Origin: Catenuloplanes niger
GTDB taxonomy: Bacteria > Actinomycetota > Actinomycetes > Mycobacteriales > Micromonosporaceae
Assembly: GCF_031458255.1 (NCBI RefSeq)
Contig: NZ_JAVDYC010000001.1
Span: 6,767,001 to 6,831,000 of the forward strand
Direction of reading: 5' to 3'
DNA: 64,000 nucleotides
Position numbers and translations under genes: made by a program. The number at the start of each line of letters is the position of its first letter. Within the stretch, counting starts at the first letter, position 1. Positions 38,059 through 48,082 of the stretch are shown here, piece after piece. Under the pieces are notes generated by a model. The model had not been told where the DNA came from. It did not search any database and saw nothing but the letters and a program-made list of their open reading frames with translations.

Positions 38059-39251
38059 TGCTGGACGACTTGGAAGCTGCGTTCGACGAGCAGCAGGCCC
38101 CCCAGAAGGGGCGGCCGCTGCACCGGCGCAAGAAGAAGCGTGGCGGTGGCGGTAAGTCGGCCATCGCCCTGATCATGGTGGTGCTGATCTTCGGCGGCCT
38201 CGCGGGCGCCGGCTACTACGGGTTCGACCGGGTGCGGAACTACCTGACCACCCCGGACTACCCGGGCCCCGGCGAGGGTGAGGTGACGATCGAGGTCAAG
38301 AACGGTGACACCGCGACCGCGATCGGCAACACGCTCTACAACGTGGACGTGGTGAAGTCCGCCAAGGCCTTCATCGAGGCGGCCGACGCGAACCCGGACA
38401 GCAAGAACATCCAGGTCGGATTCTACAAGGTCAAGAAGCAGATGAAGGCATCCGACGCGGTGCTGGCCCTGCTCGACCTGAACAACCGGGTCTCCACGAA
38501 GGTGACCGTCCCCGAGGGCAGCACGTCCTTCGAGATCTTCCAACTGCTCTCCGACGCGTCCGACATCCCGGTCGACGAGTTCAAGGAGGCGGCGAAGGAC
38601 CCGGAGGCGCTGGGCGTGCCGGACTTCTGGTTCACCCGCGGCGACGAGAAGAAGGTCACCAAGTCGGTCGAGGGTTTCCTGTTCCCGGAGACCTACAACT
38701 TCGACCCCGGCCTGACCGCGAAGGAGATGCTCGCGGTGATGGTCCAGCACTTCCTGGACACCACCACCGAGCTCGACTTCGTGAAGAAGGTCGAGGCGCG
38801 GGACATCACGCCGTACGACGCCCTGATGGTCGCCTCGCTCTCCGAGGCGGAGTCCGGCGTCGCGGCCGACCTGCCCAAGGTCTCCCGCGTCGTCTACAAC
38901 ACGCTCTACAAGCCCAGCGCGGACATCGGCGGCCGGCCGGTCCTGCGCCTGGACGTGACCATCAACTACGGTCACCAGCTCGAGGGCCGGGACGCCAAGG
39001 AGTCGAAGAACATCACCCAGGCCGAGTTGGAGGACGCCTCCAACCCGTGGAACTCGCACCTCAACGAGGGCCTGCCACCGACCGCGATCAACAACCCGGG
39101 CAAGGCCGCGCTGGAAGGCGCGATGAGCCCGGCGGAAGGCAACTGGTACTTCTTCGTCGCCATCGACAAGCAGGGCAACTCGGCGTTCGCGGAGACCTAC
39201 GCCGAGCAGCAGGTGAACGAGCAGAAGGCCCGGGAGGCCGGGGTTCTGTGA
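38058..39251 (+). CDS. mltG: Endolytic transglycosylase MltG
   Basis: A 397-residue protein. A basic start (GRPLHRRKKKRGGGGKS) leads to a membrane helix (about 34-56), a LysM-like region (VTIEVKNGDTATAIGNTLYN) and the YceG catalytic domain. The catalytic Glu lies in DALMVASLSEAESGVAADL, with NPWNSHLNEGLPPTAINNPG near the end. MltG cuts nascent glycan strands and sets their length at the outer face of the membrane. Length is normal. Confidence 0.95.
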   Translation: MLDDLEAAFDEQQAPQKGRPLHRRKKKRGGGGKSAIALIMVVLIFGGLAGAGYYGFDRVRNYLTTPDYPGPGEGEVTIEVKNGDTATAIGNTLYNVDVVKSAKAFIEAADANPDSKNIQVGFYKVKKQMKASDAVLALLDLNNRVSTKVTVPEGSTSFEIFQLLSDASDIPVDEFKEAAKDPEALGVPDFWFTRGDEKKVTKSVEGFLFPETYNFDPGLTAKEMLAVMVQHFLDTTTELDFVKKVEARDITPYDALMVASLSEAESGVAADLPKVSRVVYNTLYKPSADIGGRPVLRLDVTINYGHQLEGRDAKESKNITQAELEDASNPWNSHLNEGLPPTAINNPGKAALEGAMSPAEGNWYFFVAIDKQGNSAFAETYAEQQVNEQKAREAGVL

Positions 39252-40075
39252 CGTCCACCCACCGGGCAGCCGTGCTCGGCAAACCGATCGCGCACTCCCT
39301 GTCACCCGTGCTCCACAACGCCGGTTACGCGGCCGCCGGGCTGCACGGCTGGGAGTACACCGCGATCGAGTGCGCCGAGTCCGAGCTGCCCGGCCTGGTG
39401 GCCGGGCTCGGCCCCGAGTGGCGCGGTCTGTCCGTGACCATGCCGCTCAAGGAGGTCGCCCTCACCGTCGCCGCGGAGGCCTCCCCGGCCGCGGCGGCGC
39501 TCGGCGTGGCCAACACCCTGGTCCGTCGGCCCGGCGGCACCTGGTTCGCGGACAACACCGACGTGGTCGGCATGGTCGAGGTCCTGCGCGGCGCCGGCAT
39601 CACGGACGGCGCCGCCATCGCGCTGCTCGGCGGCGGTGGCACCGCCCGTGCCGCCCTCGGCGCCGCCGCCCGCCTCGGCGGTGCGCCGGTCACCGTCTTC
39701 GTCCGCCGCCCCGAGGCCGGCACGGACCTCGCCCCGGTCGCCGCGGCACTCGGCATCCCGTTACGCGTCGCACCCTGGTCGGAGGCCGCCGACCTGAGCG
39801 GCTACGACGTCGTGATCTCCACGGTCCCGAAGGGCGCGGCCGACCACCTCGCCGCCGGTCCGCACTGGCCGGCCGGCACGGTCTACTTCGACGTGGTCTA
39901 CCACCCCTGGCCCACGCCGCTGGCCGCGTGGGCGGCGGCCGGCGGATGCGCGGTGCTGTCGGGCCTGGACCTGTTGCACGCGCAGGCCCTGGGTCAGTTC
40001 GCGCAGTTCACCGGCGTGCCGGCGCCGGCCGAGGCGATGCGCGAGGCGCTGGACAAGGCCATCGCGCAGGGCTGA
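39248..40075 (+). CDS. aroE: Shikimate dehydrogenase
   Basis: A 275-residue NADPH enzyme converting 3-dehydroshikimate to shikimate. It has the substrate loop GKPIAHSLSPVLHNAGY, the catalytic Lys in VTMPLKEVAL, the Asp in ADNTDVVGM and the dinucleotide loop ALLGGGGTARAALG. GTG 39248 overlaps the mltG stop (GTGA), so the two are coupled. Confidence 0.95.
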   Translation: MTSTHRAAVLGKPIAHSLSPVLHNAGYAAAGLHGWEYTAIECAESELPGLVAGLGPEWRGLSVTMPLKEVALTVAAEASPAAAALGVANTLVRRPGGTWFADNTDVVGMVEVLRGAGITDGAAIALLGGGGTARAALGAAARLGGAPVTVFVRRPEAGTDLAPVAAALGIPLRVAPWSEAADLSGYDVVISTVPKGAADHLAAGPHWPAGTVYFDVVYHPWPTPLAAWAAAGGCAVLSGLDLLHAQALGQFAQFTGVPAPAEAMREALDKAIAQG

Positions 40076-40093
40076 CCGGCTCCGGTTCTCTCG

Positions 40094-41308
40094 TCACGTC
40101 CGCGAGCGGGCCAGGGTGAGCACGGTGAGCAGGGCGAGCGTGGAGCAGATCGCGATGACCAGGGTCATCGGGACGGCGCTGCGGTCGCCGCCGAGGCCGA
40201 CCAGTGGCGCGGCCGCGGCGCCGATCAGCGTCTGGACGGTGCCGAGGAGAGCGGCGGACGTGCCGGCGCGGTTGCGGTGACGGTCGAGTGCCAGGGCCGC
40301 GCTGTTCGGGTTGACCATGCCGACCGTGGCCATGAAGCAGAAGAGCAGCACGGTGACGCCGAGCATGCTGGTGAAGGCGGCGGCGGTCAGCAGCGCGAGC
40401 CCGGCGACCGCGCCGGCGGCGAGGGAGGACACCAGCAGCCGGCGAGGGCTGAAGCGGTCGAGCAGGCGGCCGTTGAGCTGGCTGGCCGCGACCAGGCCGA
40501 TCGCGTTCACGCCGAACAGGACGCCGTAGGCGGCGGTGGAGAGGCCGAACACGTCCTGGAGCACGAACGAGGAGCCGGAGAGGTACGCGAAGAGGCCGGC
40601 CATGGCCAGGCCGCCGGTCACGGCGTACCCGATGAAGATCCGGTCCTTGGCCAGCACGCGGGTGGTGTCGGCGACGTCGGCGAGCCCGCGGGTGCTGCGG
40701 CGTTCCGGCGGCAGCGTCTCCGGGAGCACGCGGACCACCGCGACCGTGATCAGGACGGCGAGCCCGGCCAGCACCAGGAAGATGCCCCGCCAGTCGGTGA
40801 ACGTCAGCACCAGCGTGCCCAGGCTGGGCGCCAGCACCGGCGCCACGCCGAAGACCAGGGCGAGCTGGGAGAAGTACTTCGCGGCGGCCCGGCCGGAGAA
40901 GAGGTCGCCGACGACGGCGCGGGCCACGACCGTACCCATGCCGCCGGCGAAGCCCTGCGCGAAGCGCACCGCGGCGAGTGCGCCGGTCGACGGCACGAAC
41001 GCGCAGGCCACGCAGAGCAGCGCATAGGCCACCATGCCGATGATCACGGGGGTACGGCGTCCGAGCCGGTCGCTGAGCGGGCCGGTGACCAGCTGGCCGA
41101 CGGCCATGCCGACCATCAGCGTGGTGAGTGACAGCTGGACCTGGGACGGCGTCGCGTGCAGGTCCGCGGCGATCTCCGGGAACGCGGGCAGGTACATGTC
41201 GATCGACAATGGGCCGATCGCGGTGAGCGTGCCGAGCAGCGCCACCAGGGCGAGGGCGGCCCGGCCGCGTGGCGGCGCCGGGGCCGTGTCGACGGTGGTC
41301 TGTGACAC
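40094..41308 (-). CDS. Bcr/CflA-type drug efflux MFS transporter
   Basis: A 404-residue, twelve-helix DHA1 transporter. The opening LLGTLTAIGPLSIDMYLPAF and the loop GPLSDRLGRRTPVI are signatures of the Bcr/CflA subfamily (bicyclomycin, sulfonamide, Cys-Gly export). It is divergent from a MarR regulator, a common pairing for inducible efflux. Together they interrupt the otherwise conserved aroE-aroC order. It ends 18 bases from aroE with no terminator seen. Confidence 0.92.
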   Translation of the reverse strand: MSQTTVDTAPAPPRGRAALALVALLGTLTAIGPLSIDMYLPAFPEIAADLHATPSQVQLSLTTLMVGMAVGQLVTGPLSDRLGRRTPVIIGMVAYALLCVACAFVPSTGALAAVRFAQGFAGGMGTVVARAVVGDLFSGRAAAKYFSQLALVFGVAPVLAPSLGTLVLTFTDWRGIFLVLAGLAVLITVAVVRVLPETLPPERRSTRGLADVADTTRVLAKDRIFIGYAVTGGLAMAGLFAYLSGSSFVLQDVFGLSTAAYGVLFGVNAIGLVAASQLNGRLLDRFSPRRLLVSSLAAGAVAGLALLTAAAFTSMLGVTVLLFCFMATVGMVNPNSAALALDRHRNRAGTSAALLGTVQTLIGAAAAPLVGLGGDRSAVPMTLVIAICSTLALLTVLTLARSRT

Positions 41309-41387
41309 GCTGGTACGTCCTTCCGGGAGAAAAGCTCTGTGGGCAGACTAGTTGCACAAGGCGATTAAAAGACAGCGGGAGTACGCC

Positions 41388-41840
41388 ATGACCTCGGCGG
41401 ATGAGATCAGCGACACGCTCGGGCACCTGCACCAGGTGCTGCGCCGGGCGGCCGCCCGGCGCGACGCCGACCGGCTGCCGGACGCGCAGGTCGAGGTGCT
41501 CCGGCTGGTCGAGCGGCGGCCCGGCATCTGCGTCCGGGACGCGGCCGAGGCGCTGCGCGCCGCGCCGAACACGGTCAGCACGCTGGTCGGCGACCTCGCG
41601 GACGCCGGGCTGATCGCCCGCGAACGGTCGCCGGAGAACCGGCGCCAGGTGCGGCTCACGCTGACCCCGGAGGCGCACCGGCGGATCGGCGCCTACCAGG
41701 AACAACGGCGGGCGCTGGTCGCGGACGCGCTGGACCGGCTCGGCGACGACGCCCGCGCCCGGATCGCCGCCGCGGTCCCGGACCTGCACGACCTCACTGC
41801 GCTGATCGCCGCTGGCCCGCCGCCGGAACCGGCCGGGTGA
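41388..41840 (+). CDS. MarR-family transcriptional regulator
   Basis: A 150-residue winged-helix regulator. LVERRPGICVRDAAEALRAA and NTVSTLVGDLADAGLIARE form the helix-turn-helix, and SPENRRQVRLTLTPEA the wing. GGGAG lies seven bases before ATG 41388, which decides this start over one at 41352. It probably represses the divergent efflux gene; the 79-base gap holds the promoters, but I see no clear palindrome in it. Confidence 0.9.
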   Translation: MTSADEISDTLGHLHQVLRRAAARRDADRLPDAQVEVLRLVERRPGICVRDAAEALRAAPNTVSTLVGDLADAGLIARERSPENRRQVRLTLTPEAHRRIGAYQEQRRALVADALDRLGDDARARIAAAVPDLHDLTALIAAGPPPEPAG

Positions 41841-41942
41841 CCGCGCGGGCCACCGGGGTGGTGGCGGCGTTCATCGGACCGGAGGGTGGGACGGGACGGC
41901 CAGCACGTGAGACCGAGACGGGGCCATGACAGACTGTGCGAC

Positions 41943-43121
41943 GTGTTGCGCTGGCTGACCGCAGGTGAATCCCATGGCCCCGCCCTCGTCGCTCTGCTGG
42001 AGGGGGTCCCCGCCGGCGTGCGGGTGACGAGCGCCGACATCGGGAAGGAACTGGCCCGTCGCCGCCTCGGCTACGGCCGCGGCGCCCGGATGGCGTTCGA
42101 GCAGGACGAGATCGAGATCATCGGTGGGATCCGGCACGGCGTCACGCTGGGCAGCCCGGTCGCGATCCGGATCGGCAACTCCGAGTGGCCCAAGTGGCAG
42201 ACCGTGATGGCCGCGGACCCGGTCGACCCGGAGGAACTGGCCGGCCAGGCGCGCAACGCGCCGCTGACCCGCCCCCGGCCCGGGCACGCGGACCTGGCCG
42301 GCATGCAGAAGTACGGGCACACCGACGCCCGGCCGATCCTGGAGCGCGCCTCCGCGCGGGAGACCGCGGCGCGCGTCGCGGTCGGCACCGTGGCCAAGGC
42401 GATCATCGAGCAGACGCTCGGCATCCGGATCGTGTCGCACGTGGTCGAGCTCGGCTCGGTCGCGGCCAAGCCCGGCCTGCAGCCGCACCCGGAGGACTTC
42501 GACCGGATCGACGCGGACCCGCTGCGCTGCCTCGACCCCGAGGCGTCCGCGCGGATGGTCGCGGAGGTCGACGCGGCGAAGAAGGACGCGGACACGCTCG
42601 GCGGCATCGTCGAGGTGCTGGCCTACGACGTACCGCCGGGTCTCGGTTCGCACGTGCAGTGGGACCGCAAGCTGGACGCGCGGCTGGCCACCGCGCTGAT
42701 GTCGATCCAGGCGATCAAGGGCGTGGAGATCGGCGACGCGTGGCTGCAGGCCCGCTCGCGCGGCTCGGTCGCGCACGACGAGATCGCGCCGACCGCGACC
42801 GGCGTCCGGCGGCTCACCGACCGGGCCGGCGGCCTGGAGGGTGGCATCACCACCGGCGAGCCGCTGCGGGTGCGGGCCGCGATGAAGCCGATCTCGTCGC
42901 TCAACCGCGCGCTCTCCACGGTCGACGTCGCCACCGGCGAGGTGGCCACCGCGATCAACCAGCGCTCCGACGTCTGCGCGGTCCCGGCCGCCGCGGTCGT
43001 CGCGGAGGCGATGGTCGCGCTGGTGCTGGCCGAGGCCGCCACGGAAAAGTTCGGCGGCGACTCGGCCGACGAGATCCGCCGCAACCTGGCCGGGTACGTC
43101 GACCACCTGATCATCCGGTGA
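41943..43121 (+). CDS. aroC: Chorismate synthase
   Basis: A 392-residue FMN-dependent enzyme making chorismate from 5-enolpyruvylshikimate-3-phosphate. It shows [50 protein letters not shown] and the late [23 protein letters not shown] 41943 is the family start; no ribosome site is evident. The stop overlaps aroK (GTGA). Confidence 0.97.
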   Translation: MLRWLTAGESHGPALVALLEGVPAGVRVTSADIGKELARRRLGYGRGARMAFEQDEIEIIGGIRHGVTLGSPVAIRIGNSEWPKWQTVMAADPVDPEELAGQARNAPLTRPRPGHADLAGMQKYGHTDARPILERASARETAARVAVGTVAKAIIEQTLGIRIVSHVVELGSVAAKPGLQPHPEDFDRIDADPLRCLDPEASARMVAEVDAAKKDADTLGGIVEVLAYDVPPGLGSHVQWDRKLDARLATALMSIQAIKGVEIGDAWLQARSRGSVAHDEIAPTATGVRRLTDRAGGLEGGITTGEPLRVRAAMKPISSLNRALSTVDVATGEVATAINQRSDVCAVPAAAVVAEAMVALVLAEAATEKFGGDSADEIRRNLAGYVDHLIIR

Positions 43122-43621
43122 GGCCCGCCTGCGTCCTCGTCGGCCTGATGGGCGCGGGGAAGACCACGGTCGGCACCGCGCTCGCCCAGCGTCTCGGCGT
43201 CGAGTTCCGGGACACCGACCACGACGTCGAGGCGGTCGCGGGCAAGCCGGTGTCGGAGATCTTCATCGACGACGGCGAGGACCACTTCCGCGCGCTCGAA
43301 CGGGCGGCGGTCGCGACCGCGCTGGAGACGTTCGACGGCGTGCTGGCGCTCGGCGGCGGCGCGATCCTGGCCGACGAGACGCGGGCCCGGCTGGCCGGCC
43401 ACACCGTGGTGTTCCTGTCCGTGGACCTGACCGACGCGGTCAAGCGCGTCGGCCTGGGCGCGGGCCGGCCGCTGCTGGCGATCAACCCGCGGGCCACGCT
43501 CCGGCACCTGATGTCGCAGCGCGCGCCGCTCTACCGCGAGGTGGCCACGCACGTCGTGGTCACCGACGGCCGCGAGCCCACCGAGATCACCGACGAGATC
43601 CTGGCGCTGCTCACGCGCTGA
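43118..43621 (+). CDS. aroK: Shikimate kinase
   Basis: A 167-residue P-loop kinase phosphorylating shikimate. P-loop [11 protein letters not shown] (about 9-19), the shikimate-binding [23 protein letters not shown] and LALGGGAIL are present. The LID region is seen at GLGAGRPLL. Coupled to aroC by overlap. Confidence 0.96.
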   Translation: MRPACVLVGLMGAGKTTVGTALAQRLGVEFRDTDHDVEAVAGKPVSEIFIDDGEDHFRALERAAVATALETFDGVLALGGGAILADETRARLAGHTVVFLSVDLTDAVKRVGLGAGRPLLAINPRATLRHLMSQRAPLYREVATHVVVTDGREPTEITDEILALLTR

Positions 43622-43697
43622 CCGCACGCCGGTGCCGGCCGCGAGGGTGGACGTGACGCGGCCGGAGGTGTGCGGTGTCCCGGAGCGCGGCGCGTAC

Positions 43698-43703
43698 TAG
43701 GCT
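43698..43703 (+). promoter_or_regulatory. -10-like TAGGCT before aroB
   Basis: TAGGCT ends eight bases before ATG 43712, with no ribosome site between. The spacing fits a leaderless or near-leaderless transcript. No clear -35 box. Confidence 0.35.
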
Positions 43704-43711
43704 CAGCGCCG

Positions 43712-44803
43712 ATGACTGAGCTGACTGTGACCGAGCCGACGCGGATCGACGTCGGCGGCGACACCCCGTACCAGGTGCTGGTCGGCCGGGACCTGCTCGG
43801 CGAACTGCCGCCGATGCTGGCCGGCGCCGAACAGGCCGCGCTCCTCTACGCCGAACCACTCAAGGCGCACGCCGAGGCGCTGGCCGCCCGGCTCGACGGT
43901 GCCGGGCTCCGGACGGTGCCGATCGAGGTGCCGGACGCGGAGGACGGCAAGAGCATCGGCGTCGCGGCCGGCTGCTGGGACGCGCTCGGCGCGAACGGCT
44001 TCACCCGCAGCGACGTGGTGATCGGCCTCGGCGGCGGCGCGGTGACCGACCTGGCCGGGTTCGTGGCCGCGGCCTGGCTGCGCGGTGTCCGCTGGGTGCC
44101 GGTGTCCACGTCGCTGCTCGGCATGGTGGACGCTGCGGTCGGCGGCAAGACCGGCGTGAACACGTCGGCCGGCAAGAACCTGGTCGGCGCGTTCCACCCG
44201 CCGGCCGGCGTGCTCTGCGACCTGGCGATGCTGGACACGCTCCCGCACGCGGACCTGGTCGCCGGCCTGGCCGAGGTGGTCAAGTGCGGCTTCATCGCGG
44301 ACCCGGCGATCCTCGACCTGATCGAGGCCGGCCCGGCCGCGGCCCAGGACCCGGCCTCGCCCGCGCTGCGCGAGCTGGTCGAGCGCGCGATCCGGGTCAA
44401 GGCGCACGTGGTCACGCACGACCTGCGCGAGTCCGGGCTGCGCGAGTTCCTCAACTACGGGCACACGCTCGCGCACGCGATCGAGAAGGTCGAGCACTAC
44501 CGCTGGCGGCACGGCCACGCGGTCTCGGTCGGCCTGATCTACGCGGCCGCGCTCTCGGTCGCCACCGGGCACCTGAGCCCGGACGTCGCGGCCCGCCACC
44601 GCGCCGTGCTGACCTCGCTCGGCCTGCCGGTCGCCTACGAGGCGGACGCGTGGCCGGCGCTGCTCGCCGCGATGCGGGTGGACAAGAAGGCCCGCGGCAG
44701 CACGCTGCGGTTCGTGGTGCTGGACGGGCTCGGCAGCCCGGCGATCCTGGCCGGGCCCGCGGACGACGTGCTCGAGGCCGCCTACCGTGAGGTGATCGCG
44801 TGA
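43712..44803 (+). CDS. aroB: 3-dehydroquinate synthase
   Basis: A 363-residue NAD- and zinc-dependent enzyme converting DAHP to 3-dehydroquinate. Motifs are [49 protein letters not shown] and the metal-binding [12 protein letters not shown]. It overlaps aroQ by four bases (GTGA). Confidence 0.97.
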   Translation: MTELTVTEPTRIDVGGDTPYQVLVGRDLLGELPPMLAGAEQAALLYAEPLKAHAEALAARLDGAGLRTVPIEVPDAEDGKSIGVAAGCWDALGANGFTRSDVVIGLGGGAVTDLAGFVAAAWLRGVRWVPVSTSLLGMVDAAVGGKTGVNTSAGKNLVGAFHPPAGVLCDLAMLDTLPHADLVAGLAEVVKCGFIADPAILDLIEAGPAAAQDPASPALRELVERAIRVKAHVVTHDLRESGLREFLNYGHTLAHAIEKVEHYRWRHGHAVSVGLIYAAALSVATGHLSPDVAARHRAVLTSLGLPVAYEADAWPALLAAMRVDKKARGSTLRFVVLDGLGSPAILAGPADDVLEAAYREVIA

Positions 44804-45237
44804 GCCGGGTGCTGGTGCTCAACGGCCCCAACCTGGGCCGGCTCGGCAAGCGCCAGGTGGACGTCTACGGCCTGACGTCGTACGACGACCTCGTGCGCTT
44901 CTGCGTGGACGCGGGCCGGGAGGCCGGCCTGGACGTCGAGGTCCGGCAGACCGACGCGGAACACGAGATGCTGGCCTGGCTGTACGAGGCGGCGGACGAC
45001 GGGATTCCCGTCGTGCTCAACGCGGGCGCCTGGACGCACTACAACCACGCGGTCCGGGACGCCTGCGCGATGCTCACCGCCCCGCTGGTCGAGGTGCACA
45101 TCTCCAACATCCACGCGCGCGAGGAGTTCCGGCACCACTCGGTGCTCTCCGCGGTCGCCACCGGCGTCATCGCCGGCCTCGGCATCGAGGGCTACCGGCT
45201 CGCACTCCGGTACGTCGCGAGCACCGGGAACCGATGA
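44800..45237 (+). CDS. aroQ: 3-dehydroquinate dehydratase, type II
   Basis: A 145-residue dodecameric-type enzyme. [18 protein letters not shown] carries the catalytic Tyr and Arg, [16 protein letters not shown] the substrate-binding Asn, and [17 protein letters not shown] the His base. It dehydrates 3-dehydroquinate to 3-dehydroshikimate. A perfect hairpin follows the stop. Confidence 0.96.
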   Translation: MSRVLVLNGPNLGRLGKRQVDVYGLTSYDDLVRFCVDAGREAGLDVEVRQTDAEHEMLAWLYEAADDGIPVVLNAGAWTHYNHAVRDACAMLTAPLVEVHISNIHAREEFRHHSVLSAVATGVIAGLGIEGYRLALRYVASTGNR

Positions 45238-45240
45238 CCC

Positions 45241-45272
45241 TCCGCCGGTACGCCGCTGGGCGTACCGGCGGA
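45241..45272. terminator. Convergent-gene terminator hairpin
   Basis: Perfect 14-bp stem TCCGCCGGTACGCC with loop GCTG, four bases after the aroQ stop and six bases from the converging mannosyltransferase stop. Confidence 0.85.
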
Positions 45273-45277
45273 ACACG

Positions 45278-46834
45278 CTAGGCGGCGGTCTCGGCCGGGA
45301 CCCGGGGCTTCCGGTAGAACGACTCGGCCCGTTCCACCGCGGGCTCGCGGCGCGGCAGCCACCACAGCAGCACCGCGCCCGCGGCCACCAGGACCACCGC
45401 GCCGCCGGTCAGGCCGACCGCCACGTCCACGGCCGAGGTCGGGCCGCCGGTCGGCACCACCAGCACGGCCAGCAGCGAGCTGCCCAGCGCCACCCAGCGC
45501 CGCACCGGGCTGTCCACCGCGTGCGGCGCGCCCGCCGCGACCAGCAGCACGCCCCACAGCAGGTACCACGGGTGCACCACCGGGCCGAGCAGCACCACCG
45601 CGAGCAGCCCCAGGCCGACCGCGTAGACCGGGCCGAGCACCCGGGCCCGGACCCACACCAGGAGCCCGCACCCGACCGCCGCCGCAAGTCCCACGCCGCG
45701 CCAGAACGGCACCGCGTGATGCGCCACCCCGGACCCGATCGCGTCCAGCAACTGGGCGGTCAGCGCGCCCGCGGTCGTGCTCATCGACATCCAGTTGTGC
45801 ACCACCGTGGGCGTGTCCAGCGCCAGGATCCAGCCGACCCCCGTGCCGGCCAGCGCGTGCACCACGATCGCGGCCGCGGCCGCGACCAGCACGGTCAGCG
45901 GCGCCGTCCGCAGGAACGCCATGATCGGCCACCGCTCCCGCTCCGCCGGGGTCCGCTGGGCGCGCTGCGCCCACAGCAGCGCGCAGAACGGCAGCGCCAG
46001 CGCGGCCGGTGCCTTCACCAGCGCGGCCAGCGTCACCAGGGCCACGCCCAGCATCGGCCAGACCGCACCCGGCCGCCGGGAGACCATCACGGCCAGGCCG
46101 GCGCCCAGCAGGCCCAGCATCAGCGCGTCGTTGTGCGCGCCCGCCACCAGATGCGTCAGCACCAGCGGGTTCAGCACGCCGAGCCAGAGCGCAGCGCCGG
46201 GGGAGACACCCAGCCGGCGGGCGAGCACCGGCACCGCGAACGCCATCAGCGCCACACCGGCCACCGCGACCAGACGCATGCCGAACACACCCGCGATCAC
46301 GTGCGTGCCGGTCAGCGTGGTGACCACCGCGGCCACGGCCAGGAACAGCGGACCGTACGGCGCGGGGGTGTGCTGCCAGATGCCCGGCACCTCGGCCGCG
46401 AGCGGGCCGCCCAGGCTCGACGGCCCGTACAGGTAGACGTCCATCCCCTGCGCGAACATCCGGCCCTGCGCGAGGTAGCTGTAGACGTCCCGGCTGAACA
46501 GCGGCGGCGCCACCACCAGCGGCGCCGCCCAGAGCCCGAGCGTGATCTGCATCGAGCGCGCGGCCGGGTTCTCCGCGCCCAGCCGCCACCAGGCGACCAC
46601 CAGCAGAGCCAGCCCGGCGTACGCCACGACCAGGCCGACGCCGACCATGCCCGCCCGGTCCGCCGCCTGTTGATAGGGCAGCGCACCGGCCGTGGTCCCG
46701 CCCAACGCGAGCATCACGGCGCCGGCGAAGCCGAGCCATCGGGGCACGCCACCGACCATGATCGGACGGCCGGCGAGGCGGACGGTCGGCAAGCTGCGCG
46801 ACACGCGGTTCGGCAGGCTGGAGGCAGTCAGCAC
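45278..46834 (-). CDS. MptB-like polyprenol-phosphomannose-dependent alpha-1,6-mannosyltransferase
   Basis: A 518-residue GT-C enzyme with about twelve membrane segments. The first periplasmic loop carries PPLFSRDVYSYLAQGRMFAQ, with the acidic GT-C motif, and HTPAPYGPLFLAVAA. HLVAGAHNDALMLGLLGAG and VVHPWYLLWGVLL follow. This matches the MptB family, which elongates the mannan core of lipomannan in mycobacteria and corynebacteria; in other actinomycetes its glycan is less clear. GTG 46834 is preferred over a TTG at 46900, because the upstream codons are Arg-rich and unlike the family. It sits between aroQ and efp, an insertion in the usual order. Confidence 0.83.
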   Translation of the reverse strand: MLTASSLPNRVSRSLPTVRLAGRPIMVGGVPRWLGFAGAVMLALGGTTAGALPYQQAADRAGMVGVGLVVAYAGLALLVVAWWRLGAENPAARSMQITLGLWAAPLVVAPPLFSRDVYSYLAQGRMFAQGMDVYLYGPSSLGGPLAAEVPGIWQHTPAPYGPLFLAVAAVVTTLTGTHVIAGVFGMRLVAVAGVALMAFAVPVLARRLGVSPGAALWLGVLNPLVLTHLVAGAHNDALMLGLLGAGLAVMVSRRPGAVWPMLGVALVTLAALVKAPAALALPFCALLWAQRAQRTPAERERWPIMAFLRTAPLTVLVAAAAAIVVHALAGTGVGWILALDTPTVVHNWMSMSTTAGALTAQLLDAIGSGVAHHAVPFWRGVGLAAAVGCGLLVWVRARVLGPVYAVGLGLLAVVLLGPVVHPWYLLWGVLLVAAGAPHAVDSPVRRWVALGSSLLAVLVVPTGGPTSAVDVAVGLTGGAVVLVAAGAVLLWWLPRREPAVERAESFYRKPRVPAETAA

Positions 46835-47030
46835 GCCCGCAACTTGCCAGTAACGGGTGTCTATTCGGCGACGACGAGGTAACGATTGATTGATCGTCAA
46901 CGGACGGCGGCGCGGTCATCACGCGCATGACCGGCCCGGGAGGCGGCGAGCCGGGTGCGCCGGTAGACTGGGCTATTGTCCGCAAACGTAGTGCCGGTTT
47001 CACACACACGGCTTCACACCAAGGCAGGAA

Positions 47031-47591
47031 ATGGCGACCACCAACGACCTCAAGAACGGCCTGGTCCTCAACCTCGACAAGGAGCTGTGGTCCGTCGTCG
47101 AGTTCCAGCACGTGAAGCCCGGCAAGGGCCCGGCCTTCGTGCGCACCAAGCTGAAGAGCGTGATGTCCGGCAAGGTGGTCGACAAGACCTTCAACGCCGG
47201 CACCAAGGTCGAGACGGCCACGGTCGACAAGCGGACCATGCAGTACCTCTACCTCGACGGTGACGAGTACGTCTTCATGGACCACACCGACACGTTCGAG
47301 CAGTTCCACGTGCCGAGCGCGGTCGTCGGCTCGAACGCCGACTTCCTGCTGCCCGAGGCCGAGGTGACGGTCGCGTTCCACGAGGGCGTCCCGCTCTACG
47401 TCGAGCTGCCGACCTCGGTGTTCCTCGAGGTGACCTACACCGAGCCGGGCCTGCAGGGCGACCGCTCCACCGGCGGCACCAAGCCCGCCACCGTGGAGAC
47501 CGGCGCGACGGTCCAGGTGCCGCTCTTCATCACCACCGGCGAAAAGATCAAGGTCGACACCCGCGACGGCCGCTACCTCGGCCGCTCCTAA
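47031..47591 (+). CDS. efp: Translation elongation factor P
   Basis: A 186-residue three-domain protein that relieves ribosome stalling at polyproline. The domain I loop is [13 protein letters not shown], with Lys32 at the tip. The central [20 protein letters not shown] and C-terminal [17 protein letters not shown] are typical. The window itself encodes several Pro-rich proteins that would need it. GGAAA lies just before the ATG. The stop overlaps nusB by one base. Confidence 0.97.
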   Translation: MATTNDLKNGLVLNLDKELWSVVEFQHVKPGKGPAFVRTKLKSVMSGKVVDKTFNAGTKVETATVDKRTMQYLYLDGDEYVFMDHTDTFEQFHVPSAVVGSNADFLLPEAEVTVAFHEGVPLYVELPTSVFLEVTYTEPGLQGDRSTGGTKPATVETGATVQVPLFITTGEKIKVDTRDGRYLGRS

Positions 47592-48025
47592 TGGCGGAGG
47601 GCCCGAAGCAGTCGATGCCCGCTCGCCGCAAGGCGCGCAAGCGGGCGCTCGACGTCCTCTACGAGGCCGACCTGCGGGACCTGCCGCCGGTCGAGGTCCT
47701 GGCCAGCTACCTCGAGCGCATCGAGCAGCCCCGGCCCGACCACATCGGCTACACGATCCACCTCGTCGAGGGCGTCGCCGCCCACCTCGACCGGGTCGAC
47801 GAGCTGCTGGCCAGCTACGCCGAGGGCTGGACGATCGACCGCATGCCGGTCGTCGACCGGAACCTGGCGCGGATCGCGGTCTACGAGCTCCTCTACGCGG
47901 ACGACATAGACGACGCGGTCGCCATCACGGAGGCCGTGGAGCTGGCACGCCAGATGTCCACCGACGATTCCCCGCGCTTCCTCAACGGCATCCTCGGCCG
48001 CATCGCCGAGTACGCCACCCGCTGA
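47591..48025 (+). CDS. nusB: Transcription antitermination factor NusB
   Basis: A 144-residue all-helical protein (RRKARKRALDVLYEADLRD, NLARIAVYELLYADD, FLNGILGRIAEYA). NusB with NusE binds boxA in rRNA transcripts. It is coupled to efp (TAATG) and followed by a strong terminator, ending this operon. Confidence 0.96.
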   Translation: MAEGPKQSMPARRKARKRALDVLYEADLRDLPPVEVLASYLERIEQPRPDHIGYTIHLVEGVAAHLDRVDELLASYAEGWTIDRMPVVDRNLARIAVYELLYADDIDDAVAITEAVELARQMSTDDSPRFLNGILGRIAEYATR

Positions 48026-48045
48026 AGCACCCGCCCAGCCTCCCC

Positions 48046-48082
48046 CGAAAGCCCGCCCGGCCCCCAGCCCGGCGGGCTTTCG
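48046..48082 (+). terminator. Terminator after nusB
   Basis: Perfect 12-bp stem CGAAAGCCCGCC / GGCGGGCTTTCG with a 13-base loop. TTTCGTTC follows on the plus strand. It marks the end of the efp-nusB run. Confidence 0.88.
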